From JAATGA01 sp047605605 (lineage in GTDB: Bacteria > Pseudomonadota > Alphaproteobacteria > Rhodobacterales > Rhodobacteraceae): 27,110 nt of DNA. Under the pieces are notes generated by a model that was not told the DNA's origin, did no database searches, and saw only the letters and a list, made by a program, of their open reading frames with translations. The stretch's first letter is position 1. Each line of letters opens with the position of its first letter. A program made the position numbers and the translations under genes. The DNA is taken from assembly GCA_047605605.1 (NCBI GenBank), contig JASGFG010000054.1, positions 1 through 27,110 on the forward strand. The letters run 5' to 3'. This document shows, one piece after another, positions 6,440 through 14,638 of this stretch.

Positions 6440-8566
6440 ATGCGGTCACGACGACTCAATCGAGCTGAAACGGTGTCGCGTTCGGCGCGGCTTTCGCTGC
6501 TCGCATGGGGGGCGGCGCTGGTTCCTGTTAGCGCGCAAGAGGCGCCCGGCCTGTCGCATTACGGCGTGCCCGGCTATGTGGAGATGCCTTCTGCCTATGC
6601 CCTGCCTGACGGGACGCTGGCGCTGTCGGTGAACGACGTGGCAGGCGATGTCAGGCGCGGGAACCTGGTTTTCCAGATCACGCCGCGGCTGACGGGCGTG
6701 TTCCGGTATTCCTATTTCCGCGATTACAACAACACCGGATCGCTCTACGACCGCAGTTTCGACCTGCGCTATCTGATCTTGCGCGAAGATGCAGAGGGCT
6801 GGATTCCTGCGGTTTCCGTCGGTTTGCAGGATTTTGGCGGCACGGGCGTATTTGGGGCGGAATACCTTGTGGCCTCCAAGCAGTTCGGCCCGTCCGTCAC
6901 GGCGACCGCGGGATTGGGCTGGGGCCGGTTCGGCAGCTATGGCAGCTTTCGCAACCCGCTTTCCATCATTTCGGACAAATTCGATACCCGGCCGGGGATC
7001 AAGGACATAACCGAAACCGGCCGGGTCGCCACCGACCGGTTTTTCCGCGGCGATGCCGCGCTGTTCTTTGGCCTTGACTGGCAGGTGACGGAACGGCTGC
7101 GGCTGTCGGTCGAATATTCCTCGGACGCCATGACCGAGGAGGTGCGGCGGATGGGCTATGACCACCGCACGCCCATCAATGTCGGGGCGCAATACCGCTT
7201 TGACCATGGCGGCACGTTGGGCATCGCGATCCTGAACGGTTCGGCCGTGGCGCTTGGCTACAGCATGGCGGTGAACCTTCATGATTCGCCCATTCCTTCG
7301 GGCAACGAACCTGCGCCCCCCGCCGTCGCGCCGGGATCGGCCGAGGCTGCGGCAAGCTGGGGGCCGCTGCCCGATCAGGCCCGCAAGACCCGCCTTGAAG
7401 CCGCGCTGAAGGATCAGGGCATCACGCTGGAGGGTGTTCGCGTCGACGGCGACACGGCGACCGTTTCCATCACCAACAGCCGCTGGCCCGCCGCCCCGCA
7501 GGCCTATGGCCGGACCGCGCGTGTGCTGAGCGCGCAATTGCCCGCCAGCGTCACCACCTTTCGCATGATCGGACATGTAAAGGGCATTCCCGTCACCGAG
7601 GTGACTGTGACGCGCCGCGATCTGGAGGACCTGGAATACGCCCCCGACGGCGCGTGGCAGTCCTATGTCCGTGCCGGGATTTCCGATGCCGCGCGCGTGC
7701 CCGACCCGCGCGAGAATCGCGACGCCAGCCTGTCCTTCAAGCTGCGTCCCTATGTCAGCCAGGCGCTGTTCGACCCGGACAATCCGCTGCGCGTGGATGC
7801 GGGGGTGGAGTTGCGGGGCGAATGGTCGCCGGCGCCGGGGTTCTATCTCTCGGGTGCGCTGCGGCAGAAGATTGCGGGCAACCTCGACGAATCCTCGCGC
7901 GAGTCCACCTCGGTCCTGCCGCATGTCAGGTCGGACGCCTGGATGTATGCCAAGGCCGACGGGCCGGTCATTCCCTATCTGACCGCAGAATACTTCTGGC
8001 GTCCGGGGGACGATCTTTATGGCCGGCTGAGCTTTGGTCTGCTGGAGCGGATGTATGGCGGGGCATCGGGCGAACTGCTCTGGGCGCCGCCCGACAGCCG
8101 CCTGGCCCTGGGGGTCGAGGTCAACTATGCCCGCCAGCGCGACTATGACGGCGGCTTCGGCTTTCTGGACTATGATGTCGTGACCGGACATGCCTCGGCC
8201 TATTACGACATCGGCGGCGGCTATCTGGGCCAGGTTGATGTCGGCCGCTATCTGGCGGGGGACTGGGGCAGCACCTTCACCCTGACCCGCCGGTTCGGCA
8301 ACGGGGTCGAGGTCGGGGCCTTCTTCACCCTGACCGATGTCAGTTTCGAGGATTTCGGCGAAGGCTCGTTCGACAAGGGGATCTTTCTGTCCCTGCCCAT
8401 GGCCTGGCTGACCGGCCAGCCGACCCAGGCCGAAGGCGGCCTGACGATCCGGCCGATCCAGCGCGACGGCGGCGCGCGGCTTTCCGTGCGCAACCGCCTG
8501 TATGACCTGACCGCCCGCGACCGGCAGGACCGCCTGTCCATCGACTGGGGGAGGTTCTGGAGATGA
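6440..8566 (+). CDS. YjbH/GfcD-family outer-membrane exopolysaccharide protein
   Basis: A 708-residue protein with a basic N-terminus and signal peptide, likely cut after PVSA (about residue 32). The mature start reads LSHYGVPGYVEMPSAYALPDG, typical of the YjbH family. The rest alternates aromatic and polar residues as in beta strands, with a soluble stretch near the middle that follows a Pro/Ala-rich linker. It ends with aromatic YDLTARDRQDRLSIDWGRFWR-like strand character. YjbH proteins are outer-membrane barrels encoded with YjbF and needed for exopolysaccharide production in enterobacteria. A purine-rich ribosome site (GGGCGGGGGCG) precedes the ATG. The 113-bp gap after the phosphatase may hold a promoter. 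Its stop overlaps the start of the next gene by 4 bp, implying translational coupling. Confidence 0.88.
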   Translation: MRSRRLNRAETVSRSARLSLLAWGAALVPVSAQEAPGLSHYGVPGYVEMPSAYALPDGTLALSVNDVAGDVRRGNLVFQITPRLTGVFRYSYFRDYNNTGSLYDRSFDLRYLILREDAEGWIPAVSVGLQDFGGTGVFGAEYLVASKQFGPSVTATAGLGWGRFGSYGSFRNPLSIISDKFDTRPGIKDITETGRVATDRFFRGDAALFFGLDWQVTERLRLSVEYSSDAMTEEVRRMGYDHRTPINVGAQYRFDHGGTLGIAILNGSAVALGYSMAVNLHDSPIPSGNEPAPPAVAPGSAEAAASWGPLPDQARKTRLEAALKDQGITLEGVRVDGDTATVSITNSRWPAAPQAYGRTARVLSAQLPASVTTFRMIGHVKGIPVTEVTVTRRDLEDLEYAPDGAWQSYVRAGISDAARVPDPRENRDASLSFKLRPYVSQALFDPDNPLRVDAGVELRGEWSPAPGFYLSGALRQKIAGNLDESSRESTSVLPHVRSDAWMYAKADGPVIPYLTAEYFWRPGDDLYGRLSFGLLERMYGGASGELLWAPPDSRLALGVEVNYARQRDYDGGFGFLDYDVVTGHASAYYDIGGGYLGQVDVGRYLAGDWGSTFTLTRRFGNGVEVGAFFTLTDVSFEDFGEGSFDKGIFLSLPMAWLTGQPTQAEGGLTIRPIQRDGGARLSVRNRLYDLTARDRQDRLSIDWGRFWR

Positions 8567-9225
8567 GCGCGAGGCGTCTTTCCATAGCGCTTGCCTGCGG
8601 TCTGGCCCTGGCGGCTGTGGCCGGTTGTGGCGGGCAGACGGACGGTTCCCGGGGCGGCGGGATCACCAAGGCGGTGGCGGCGCGGGTTCTGCCCAAGGCG
8701 CCGGGCGTCGACACGGCCGAGGCGCAGCGCCTGATCACCGGCAATGCCCCGCGTCTGGCGGCCTATATGGTCGATCGCGGCGGATCGGTGCTGATGGTCA
8801 AGGCGGGCGAACGGGCCGGCGTTGCCCGGTGGCGCAGCGCCGACAACGTGCAGTTCTATCTGCGCGACGGGCTGATCATCGGCACGCGCGGTCTGGGGTT
8901 CGACCTGATGACCGCCGACACCGGCGGCGCTGCGGGGCTGATCCGCACGGCCCGGCCGGGGCAGATCACCCGCGTCCATCGCCATCTGAACGGCGAGGGG
9001 CGGATCGTCATCCGGTCCTATGTCTGCGATATCGAACCTGCGGGAACCGAAACCGTCCGCATCCCCGACAAACCCTCGGTGCAGGCCCTGCGCGTGAACG
9101 AGATCTGCCACAGCCCCGGCGGGGATTTCCGCAACGCCTACTGGCTGCGCGATGGCCGTCTTGTCCAGACCCGCCAGTTCATCGGCGACGGCGTTGGCCG
9201 CGCCCAGCTGATCTTCCTGCCATGA
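8563..9225 (+). CDS. YjbF/GfcB-family exopolysaccharide lipoprotein
   Basis: A 220-residue lipoprotein with a hydrophobic signal and lipobox AVAGC (Cys22), so it is probably anchored in the outer membrane facing the periplasm. The body shows the family features: RDGLIIGTRGLGFDLMTAD, a central RVHRHLNGEGRIVIRSYVC region and NAYWLRDGRLVQTRQFIG near the end. YjbF/GfcB proteins work with YjbH in polysaccharide secretion; the biochemical role is not known. Start ATG overlaps the YjbH stop (ATGA), and the stop region overlaps an upstream ATG of the export gene. The YjbG/GfcC partner found in enterobacterial operons is absent here. Confidence 0.87.
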   Translation: MSARRLSIALACGLALAAVAGCGGQTDGSRGGGITKAVAARVLPKAPGVDTAEAQRLITGNAPRLAAYMVDRGGSVLMVKAGERAGVARWRSADNVQFYLRDGLIIGTRGLGFDLMTADTGGAAGLIRTARPGQITRVHRHLNGEGRIVIRSYVCDIEPAGTETVRIPDKPSVQALRVNEICHSPGGDFRNAYWLRDGRLVQTRQFIGDGVGRAQLIFLP

Positions 9226-9251
9226 CGATGCCCGCCCGCCCCGGAGTGCCC

Positions 9252-10613
9252 ATGCGATACCTGACCCTTCTTGGCCTGACCCTGTTCGTTCACGGCTGCG
9301 GTTCGGCGTATCAGAGCACGATGATCCGCGAAGGAGTCGTGGACGGCACCAAGGTGCGGGTGGTCGAGGTTACGCCCGAAACCGTGCTGGCCGCCAACAG
9401 CCAGCCCTACAGTCCGCGCACCCTGCCGGCGGCGTTTCGCGCCTCGGCCGGAAGCGGCGGGGCAGGGTATGGCACCGGCGCCCTGCCGGAACCCGCCTAT
9501 CAGCCCGAACCCCGTCCGGCGGGGATCGAGACCCGCCTGCCGCCCCAGCCCGCGCCCCAGGCCTACAGGATCGGCGTCGGCGACGTGGTTCTTCTGGCGA
9601 CCAAGACGGCCGCCGATACGGTGTCCGAGCTTTCGGGCCTGCTGGCGGCGGCCAACCGGCGGCAGGGCTATACCGTGCAGGACGATGGCGCCATCGCCAT
9701 TCCCGACGTGGGCCGGGTCCGCATCGCCGAGATGACGCTGGAGGAGGCCGAGCAGGTGCTGTTCCAGCGCCTGCTGGAGCGCCAGATCGACCCGTCCTTC
9801 AGCCTGGAGATCGCGGCGTTCAACGCGCGCAAGGTTTCGATCGGCGGCGCGGTTGTCACCCCCGGCGTCGCGCCGATCACGCTGACGCCGCTGACGCTGG
9901 ACAATGCGCTGGCAACGGTGGGCGGCATCCGTGCGGCGGACCGCAAGTCGGCGGTGATCCGCATCTACCGCAACGGCGCGCTGTATCAGATCCCGGTCGA
10001 AGCCTTTCTGACCAATCCGCAGTATCAAAAGATCCGGCTGCTGGACGGTGATTCCGTCTTTGTCGATACCGAATACGATCTGGAAAAGGCCGAGGCCTAT
10101 TTCCAGGAACAGATCCGCCTGGCCGAGTTCCGCAGCAGCAACCGCACGCAGGCGATGCAGGCGCTGTCGGACGAGGTTTCGCTGCGCCGGGCCGAGCTGG
10201 AGGAGCAGCGCACCACCTTTGACCGCAGGCTGGAACTGGGCGCGGAAAAACGCGATTACGTCTATCTCAGCGGCGAGGTGAAGGATCAGGGTCGCTGGGC
10301 GCTGCCCTATGAACAGAAGGCAACGCTGGCCGACGCGCTTTATGACGGCGGCGGCGTCACGGTAAAGACCGGCAATCCGCGGCAGGTCTATGTCCTGCGC
10401 GGCTCGCCCGATCCGCGCGAATTCGGCGGGCTGACGGCATGGCATGTCGATGGCGGATCGGCGGCGGGGCTGATGCTGGCGACGCGGCTGGAACTGCGGC
10501 CCGACGACGTGATCTTTGTGGCCGAACAGCCGATCACCCGCTGGAACCGCGTGATCGACCAGATGACGCCCAGCCTGATCACGGTTCCGCTGAACAACGC
10601 CACCCGCAATTGA
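9252..10613 (+). CDS. Wza/GfcE-type polysaccharide export outer-membrane lipoprotein
   Basis: A 453-residue protein with a short signal and possible lipobox FVHGC (Cys16; His at -2 is unusual). A Pro/Ala-rich linker follows (about 60-103). Then come the polysaccharide export domain starting YRIGVGDVV (about 105), a first SLBB-like domain at VSIGGAVVTPG (about 195), a charged coiled coil (about 276-335) and a second SLBB-like domain at YVYLSGEVKDQG (about 336). Such proteins form the outer-membrane exit channel for capsule or exopolysaccharide. I prefer the ATG at 9252, which has GGAG 5 nt upstream and leaves a clean signal peptide. An ATG at 9222 overlapping the YjbF stop would add ten residues. 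The coiled coil between SLBB domains is longer than I expect for Wza. Confidence 0.88.
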   Translation: MRYLTLLGLTLFVHGCGSAYQSTMIREGVVDGTKVRVVEVTPETVLAANSQPYSPRTLPAAFRASAGSGGAGYGTGALPEPAYQPEPRPAGIETRLPPQPAPQAYRIGVGDVVLLATKTAADTVSELSGLLAAANRRQGYTVQDDGAIAIPDVGRVRIAEMTLEEAEQVLFQRLLERQIDPSFSLEIAAFNARKVSIGGAVVTPGVAPITLTPLTLDNALATVGGIRAADRKSAVIRIYRNGALYQIPVEAFLTNPQYQKIRLLDGDSVFVDTEYDLEKAEAYFQEQIRLAEFRSSNRTQAMQALSDEVSLRRAELEEQRTTFDRRLELGAEKRDYVYLSGEVKDQGRWALPYEQKATLADALYDGGGVTVKTGNPRQVYVLRGSPDPREFGGLTAWHVDGGSAAGLMLATRLELRPDDVIFVAEQPITRWNRVIDQMTPSLITVPLNNATRN

Positions 10614-10623
10614 TCGGGCAGGC

Positions 10624-10640
10624 GCCGCCGTGAAGGCGGC
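10624..10640 (+). terminator. Hairpin downstream of the export gene
   Basis: GCCGCC (10624-10629) and GGCGGC (10635-10640) are separated by GTGAA, 11 nt after the stop. No U-tract follows, so termination may need Rho. The rest of the 198-bp gap to the convergent gene shows nothing recognisable. Confidence 0.35.
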
Positions 10641-10811
10641 TGCGATGACGGGTTCGGGATCGGCGGGGCTGTCTGGCGGTGCGCAGTCAGGGGACGGCCG
10701 GGGCAATATCCGGTGCGGAAATCCGAGGTCCCCGGCCCGCAACGCGGCGCCCCCGCAGGTCGGTCTGCATCGTCGGCCAGGGACGGCGGCCAAGAACGGC
10801 AGGCAGGACGG

Positions 10812-12083
10812 TCAGGCGATCTTCTGCACCAGCAGCTTGTCGATCCGCCGGTCGTCCAGGTCGATCACCTCGATGCGCCAGCCCGCGACCGTCACATGGT
10901 CGCCCAGCCTGGGGATCTGGCGCAACTGGTTCAGCACCAGTCCGGCGACGGTTTCGTAATCCCCGGCCTCGGCACGGGGGATCGACAGGCGGTCGCAGAA
11001 TTCATCGGCCGGCATCCAGCCCGATACCAGCATGGACCCGTCCTCGCGTTCGACCAGGGCGGGTTCCTCGGTGATGGTTTCGCGGAAGGTGCCGGTGATC
11101 GCCTCCAGGATGTCGCCCGTGGTGATGATCCCCTCGAACGAGCCGTATTCGTCATAGACCAGCGCCATGTGATTGGGCGAGGCGCGCAGGATCTCGATCA
11201 CGTCGATGGCGTCGGCATGTTCTGACACCACCGGCACCTCGCGGATCAGCGCGGCGATGTCCAGCGGCTTGCCCCCCGCCATGGCGGCAAAGGCGTCGGT
11301 CAGATACAGGACCCCCAGCACGTCATCGCCCCGGCGCACCGGGATGCGCGGGCGGGCGATGCGGCGGATTTCCGACAGGATGCGCGTCTGGGGATCGTCC
11401 AGATCCACCATCTCGACATCGCGGCGCGGCGTCATCAGCGCGCGTGCCGAGCGGTCGGCCAGCCGCATCACGCCGGTCAGCATCTCCTGCTCTTCCGTCT
11501 CGATCACGCCTTCGACATGGGCCTCGGCCAGGATGGTGCGCACCTCTTCCTCGGTCACGCGCGACCCGGATTCCTCTTTCACCCGCAAGAGCCACAGCAC
11601 GAACCGGCCCGAGAAATCCAGAAACCACACCACTGGCGCGGCGATGCGCGACAGCATGATCATGGCCGGGGCCACCCGCACGGCCACCGCCTCGGCATCC
11701 TTCAGCGCGATCTGCTTGGGGACCAGTTCCCCCACGATCAGCGACAGATAGGTCAGCAGCACGACCACCCCGCCAACGCCCAGCGTGCTGGCCCAGTCGG
11801 CAGCCACCCCCTGTGCCGACAGCCAGCTGGTCAGCCGCGCGCCCAAGGTCGCCCCGGAAAAGGCGCCCGACAGCACGCCGACCAGCGTGATGCCGATCTG
11901 CACGGTGGACAGGAACCGGCCCGGATTTTCGGCCAGCCGGATCGCGGCGGCGGCGCCCTTGCTGCCCTGATCCGCCATGGTCTTCAACCGGGCGGGGCGG
12001 GCGGACACCACCGCCAGTTCAGACATGGAAAGAGAGCCGTTCAGGACGATCAGCAGGACGACGATCAGGATCTCGACGATCAC
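10812..12083 (-). CDS. CNNM/CorC-type membrane protein with CBS domains (hemolysin C family)
   Basis: A 423-residue inner-membrane protein. A CNNM domain with about four hydrophobic segments (roughly 1-165) contains NGSLSMSELAVVSAR, NPGRFLSTVQIGITLVGVL and GELVPKQIAL. Two CBS domains follow (about 200-325), then the CorC_HlyC C-terminal domain (about 340-420). Relatives are linked to Mg2+/Co2+ export or tolerance; the old hemolysin label is doubtful. The start is a GTG at 12083: the upstream frame to 12239 runs through the preceding gene's terminator and lacks homology, and this GTG opens directly into the first helix. Its ribosome site is weak (GAGG about 11 nt upstream). Two small hairpins occupy the leader. 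Confidence 0.88.
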   Translation of the reverse strand: MIVEILIVVLLIVLNGSLSMSELAVVSARPARLKTMADQGSKGAAAAIRLAENPGRFLSTVQIGITLVGVLSGAFSGATLGARLTSWLSAQGVAADWASTLGVGGVVVLLTYLSLIVGELVPKQIALKDAEAVAVRVAPAMIMLSRIAAPVVWFLDFSGRFVLWLLRVKEESGSRVTEEEVRTILAEAHVEGVIETEEQEMLTGVMRLADRSARALMTPRRDVEMVDLDDPQTRILSEIRRIARPRIPVRRGDDVLGVLYLTDAFAAMAGGKPLDIAALIREVPVVSEHADAIDVIEILRASPNHMALVYDEYGSFEGIITTGDILEAITGTFRETITEEPALVEREDGSMLVSGWMPADEFCDRLSIPRAEAGDYETVAGLVLNQLRQIPRLGDHVTVAGWRIEVIDLDDRRIDKLLVQKIA

Positions 12084-12106
12084 GGGGGGAGGAGCCTCGG
12101 GCAGGA

Positions 12107-12141
12107 CCCCGTCAGGCGGGGACCCGTTCTGAATGACGGGT
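12107..12141 (-). promoter_or_regulatory. Two tandem small hairpins in the CNNM gene leader
   Basis: CCCCG (12107-12111) pairs with CGGGG (12117-12121), and ACCCGT (12122-12127) with ACGGGT (12136-12141). They fill the leader between the upstream terminator and the GTG start. They could influence translation of the poorly ribosome-site-equipped gene. No known riboswitch is recognised. Confidence 0.35.
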
Positions 12142-12159
12142 ATTGCGGCAAAAAGAAAG

Positions 12160-12187
12160 GGCCAGGCGGGAAATTTCCCGCCCGGCC
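12160..12187 (-). terminator. Intrinsic terminator of the secreted peptidoglycan-binding-like gene
   Basis: An 18-bp perfect palindrome (12165-12182, GGCGGG-AAATTT-CCCGCC) is extended by GGCC/GGCC arms with one mismatch to 28 bp. On the minus strand it is followed by CCTTTCTTTTTG. It lies 48 nt after the stop at 12236. Confidence 0.8.
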
Positions 12188-12235
12188 GCCTGTGTCGTGC
12201 CGCCTCAGGGGTCGGCGATGTCGATCTGGCCCGGA

Positions 12236-12733
12236 TCAATACCGGCGCAGCAGCCCGTTATAAAGCCGCACCGCCCCGTCGCGGCTGTCCAGCAGGTTGC
12301 CGCGCCCTTCGCCGCGGGCATAGGCCTCGACCGCGCGATAGGTGCCCGGTCCCCATTGCCCGTCGATCCCCCCGCGGTAATAGCCGTAATCGGCAAGGTT
12401 CGCCTGAATGGCCCGGCGGGTCGAGGGGGCGTATTCGGCAAAGGCGCGTGCCGCGGGCGTGCTATAGATGCTGTAGCGCGGCTGCACATAAACCGGCTGC
12501 GGCGCATAGCCATAGGGTTGAGCATAGGCATAAGGCTGCGGCGCCGGGCGATAGCGCGGCGTGCGGCCCTGTTCGATCAGCTTGTCGACGATCACTGCGG
12601 TGGCGATCCCTTGCACGAAGGCGCGGTCCTTGTCGCCAAAGGCCTGCGCGGGGGCGGCCAGCGAGGCGGCGATCCCGAGCGCGGCGATCCCGGCGACGGC
12701 TGTGGTGCGGAGCGTCTTGATGTTCGGCAGCAT
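12236..12733 (-). CDS. Secreted protein with peptidoglycan-binding-like C-terminal domain
   Basis: A 165-residue protein with a signal peptide cut after APAQA (residue 31). A short helix-like region (AFVQGIATAVIVDKLIEQG) precedes a Tyr/Pro/Gln-rich segment (about 58-92, repeated YAPQP/YAQPYG units). The C-terminal STRRAIQANLADYGYYRGG plus IDGQWGPGTYRAVEAYARGE matches the repeat pattern of PG_binding_1-like domains, which bind peptidoglycan. The ATG at 12733 is preceded by AAGGAAGG. It stands alone between two terminators and has a dyad about 100 bp upstream, so it is probably monocistronic. It likely acts in the periplasm or cell wall; no catalytic domain is present. Confidence 0.78.
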   Translation of the reverse strand: MLPNIKTLRTTAVAGIAALGIAASLAAPAQAFGDKDRAFVQGIATAVIVDKLIEQGRTPRYRPAPQPYAYAQPYGYAPQPVYVQPRYSIYSTPAARAFAEYAPSTRRAIQANLADYGYYRGGIDGQWGPGTYRAVEAYARGEGRGNLLDSRDGAVRLYNGLLRRY

Positions 12734-12835
12734 GGTGGTCCTTCCTTTCTCTGGCCGCCCCCGGCGAGCAGGTCGGGCCGCGGCGGTTGATAGGAACAGA
12801 GATGGCAAGCCAACGCCGGCTAGGCAAAATCGACG

Positions 12836-12856
12836 CGCTGCTATGAGATAGCAGCG
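12836..12856. promoter_or_regulatory. Perfect 9-bp dyad upstream of the secreted-protein gene, candidate operator
   Basis: CGCTGCTAT (12836-12844) and ATAGCAGCG (12848-12856) flank GAG; outer CGACG/CGTCG arms extend it with a 2-nt bulge. It lies about 103 bp upstream of the ATG at 12733 and well after the gabD terminator. This position fits a regulator site better than a transcript end. Confidence 0.45.
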
Positions 12857-12977
12857 TCGCACGGGGGGATTTTGCGCAACTTTCGGCCGGGAGCCGCGGG
12901 CCTTTTGGGCCAGATCGCGCCGGTTCCCTGCCCAGTGGGGGGCGACAGTCCGAAAACGGGGGATAAGTCGCAAAACG

Positions 12978-13006
12978 AAAGGGGGCGCGGAAATCGCGCC
13001 CCCTTT
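12978..13006 (-). terminator. Intrinsic terminator of gabD
   Basis: AAAGGGGGCGCG (12978-12989) pairs perfectly with CGCGCCCCCTTT (12995-13006) around a 5-nt loop. On the minus strand the stem ends in TTT and continues CGTTTTG. It begins 18 nt after the gabD stop. Confidence 0.8.
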
Positions 13007-13024
13007 GGACTTTCAGGTGGCGTC

Positions 13025-14503
13025 TCAGACGCTGAGGCAGATGTATTTCATCTCCAGGAAGTCCTCGATCCCGTGGTGGCTGCCCTCGCGGCCAAGGCCG
13101 GATTGCTTGACGCCGCCGAAGGGCGCGACCTCGGTCGAGATCAGGCCGGTGTTCACGCCGACGATGCCGTATTCCAGTGCCTCTTGCACGCGGGTCACGC
13201 GGCCCACGTCGCGGGCGAAGAAATAGGCGGCAAGGCCAAAGATCGTGTCATTGGCATAGGCGATCGCCTGTTCCTCGGTCTCGAACCGGAACAGGGGGGC
13301 GACGGGGCCAAAGGTTTCCTCTTGCGCCACGGCCATCTGTTGGGTGATGCCGGTCACGATGGTCGGTTCAAAGAAGGTGCCGCCCAGCTCGTGCCGATGC
13401 CCGCCTGCGACGACCTTGCCGCCCTTTTTCACTGCATCCGCGATGTGCTCCTCGACCTTTTCGACCGCATCCTCGTTGATCAGCGGGCCGAAATCGACGC
13501 TGCCGGACAGCCCGTCGCCGACCTTGGTTTTCGCCAGCGCCGCCGCCAGTTTGTCGGCGAATGCGTCATAGACCCCGGCCTGCACATAGATGCGGTTGGC
13601 GCAGACGCAGGTCTGGCCGTTGTTGCGGAACTTCGACGCCATCGCACCCGCCACCGCCGCATCCAGATCGGCGTCGTCGAAGACGATGAAGGGCGCATTG
13701 CCGCCCAGTTCCATGGAACATTTCATCACCTGATCCGCCGCCTGACGCAGCAGGATGCGCCCCACCTCGGTCGATCCGGTAAAGGTCAGCTTGCGGACCT
13801 TGGGGTTCTCGCAGAACTCCTTCCCGATCTCGGACGCGCGGGCCGAGGTCACGACCGAGAACAGCCCCGCCGGCACCCCGGCGCGTTCGGCCAGCACCGC
13901 CATGGCCAGCGCCGACAGCGGCGTTTCCGACGCGGGGCGTGCGACAAAGCCGCAGCCGGCGGCCAGTGCGGGCGCCACCTTGCGCGCTATCATGGCGTTG
14001 GGAAAGTTCCACGGCGTGATCGAGCCTACGACCCCGACCGGCTGCTTGATCACGGTGATGCGCTTGTCGCGCATGTGGCCGGGGATCGTCTCGCCATAGA
14101 TGCGCTTGGCCTCCTCTCCGAACCATTCGATGAAGGAGGCGCCATAGGCGATCTCGCCCTTGGCCTCGGCCAGCGGCTTGCCCATTTCGGCGGTCAGGAT
14201 GGTGCCCAGGTCGTCCTGATTGGCCATCATCAGGTCGAACCACTTGCGCAGCACGGCGGCGCGTTCCTTGCCGGTGCGGGCGGCCCAGTCCTTTTGCGCG
14301 GCATGGGCGGCGTCGATGGCGCGCGCCACCTCGGCGCGGGACAGGTTCGGGACGCGGGCGATCACGTCGCCGCGGGCGGGGTTCGTCACCTCGAAGGTGG
14401 CGCCGTCGGCCGCATCCACCCATTGCCCCGCCACATAGGCCTTTTGCGCCAGAAGCGACGGATCTTTCAGAAGCGACGAAAGGTCGGTCACGGTATCGAG
14501 CAT
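13025..14503 (-). CDS. gabD: NAD(P)-dependent succinate-semialdehyde dehydrogenase
   Basis: Oxidises succinate semialdehyde to succinate, the last step of the GABA shunt. The 492-residue protein has the aldehyde dehydrogenase set: TPWNFPNAMIARK (163-175), FTGSTEVGR (241-249), MELGGNAPF with the general base Glu265, and NNGQTCVCANR with nucleophile Cys299. Cys301 gives the CxC pair known as a redox switch in human SSADH. The position that is usually Lys in the KPA motif is Arg189 here. The ATG at 14503 has a strong AGGAGG site 5 nt upstream. A 135-bp gap after the coiled-coil gene includes TTTTG/CAAAA arms (14516-14537), so it may have its own promoter. A clear terminator follows. No GABA transaminase is nearby, so another aldehyde substrate is possible. 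Confidence 0.93.
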   Translation of the reverse strand: MLDTVTDLSSLLKDPSLLAQKAYVAGQWVDAADGATFEVTNPARGDVIARVPNLSRAEVARAIDAAHAAQKDWAARTGKERAAVLRKWFDLMMANQDDLGTILTAEMGKPLAEAKGEIAYGASFIEWFGEEAKRIYGETIPGHMRDKRITVIKQPVGVVGSITPWNFPNAMIARKVAPALAAGCGFVARPASETPLSALAMAVLAERAGVPAGLFSVVTSARASEIGKEFCENPKVRKLTFTGSTEVGRILLRQAADQVMKCSMELGGNAPFIVFDDADLDAAVAGAMASKFRNNGQTCVCANRIYVQAGVYDAFADKLAAALAKTKVGDGLSGSVDFGPLINEDAVEKVEEHIADAVKKGGKVVAGGHRHELGGTFFEPTIVTGITQQMAVAQEETFGPVAPLFRFETEEQAIAYANDTIFGLAAYFFARDVGRVTRVQEALEYGIVGVNTGLISTEVAPFGGVKQSGLGREGSHHGIEDFLEMKYICLSV

Positions 14504-14638
14504 CTTGCCCTCCTGTTTTGCCGGATGATGATCAAAAGCACGGGCCAAGGGGGAATGTCCAGTTCGCTCGCCCCCGCCATGGCGCAAGATGGCCCGGCGG
14601 CCCCATCCGGAATCGGCCCGCGGGCAGCCAGATCCGTC

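Noticed and set aside
6446..8191. A 581-codon minus-strand frame opposite the YjbH-family gene
   Set aside because: Its composition is that of a shadow frame. The plus strand has a signal peptide, family motifs and an ATGA overlap with the next gene.
12084..12239. N-terminal extension of the CNNM-type protein to 12239
   Set aside because: It would read through the strong terminator palindrome at 12160-12187 and adds low-complexity residues before the first membrane helix.
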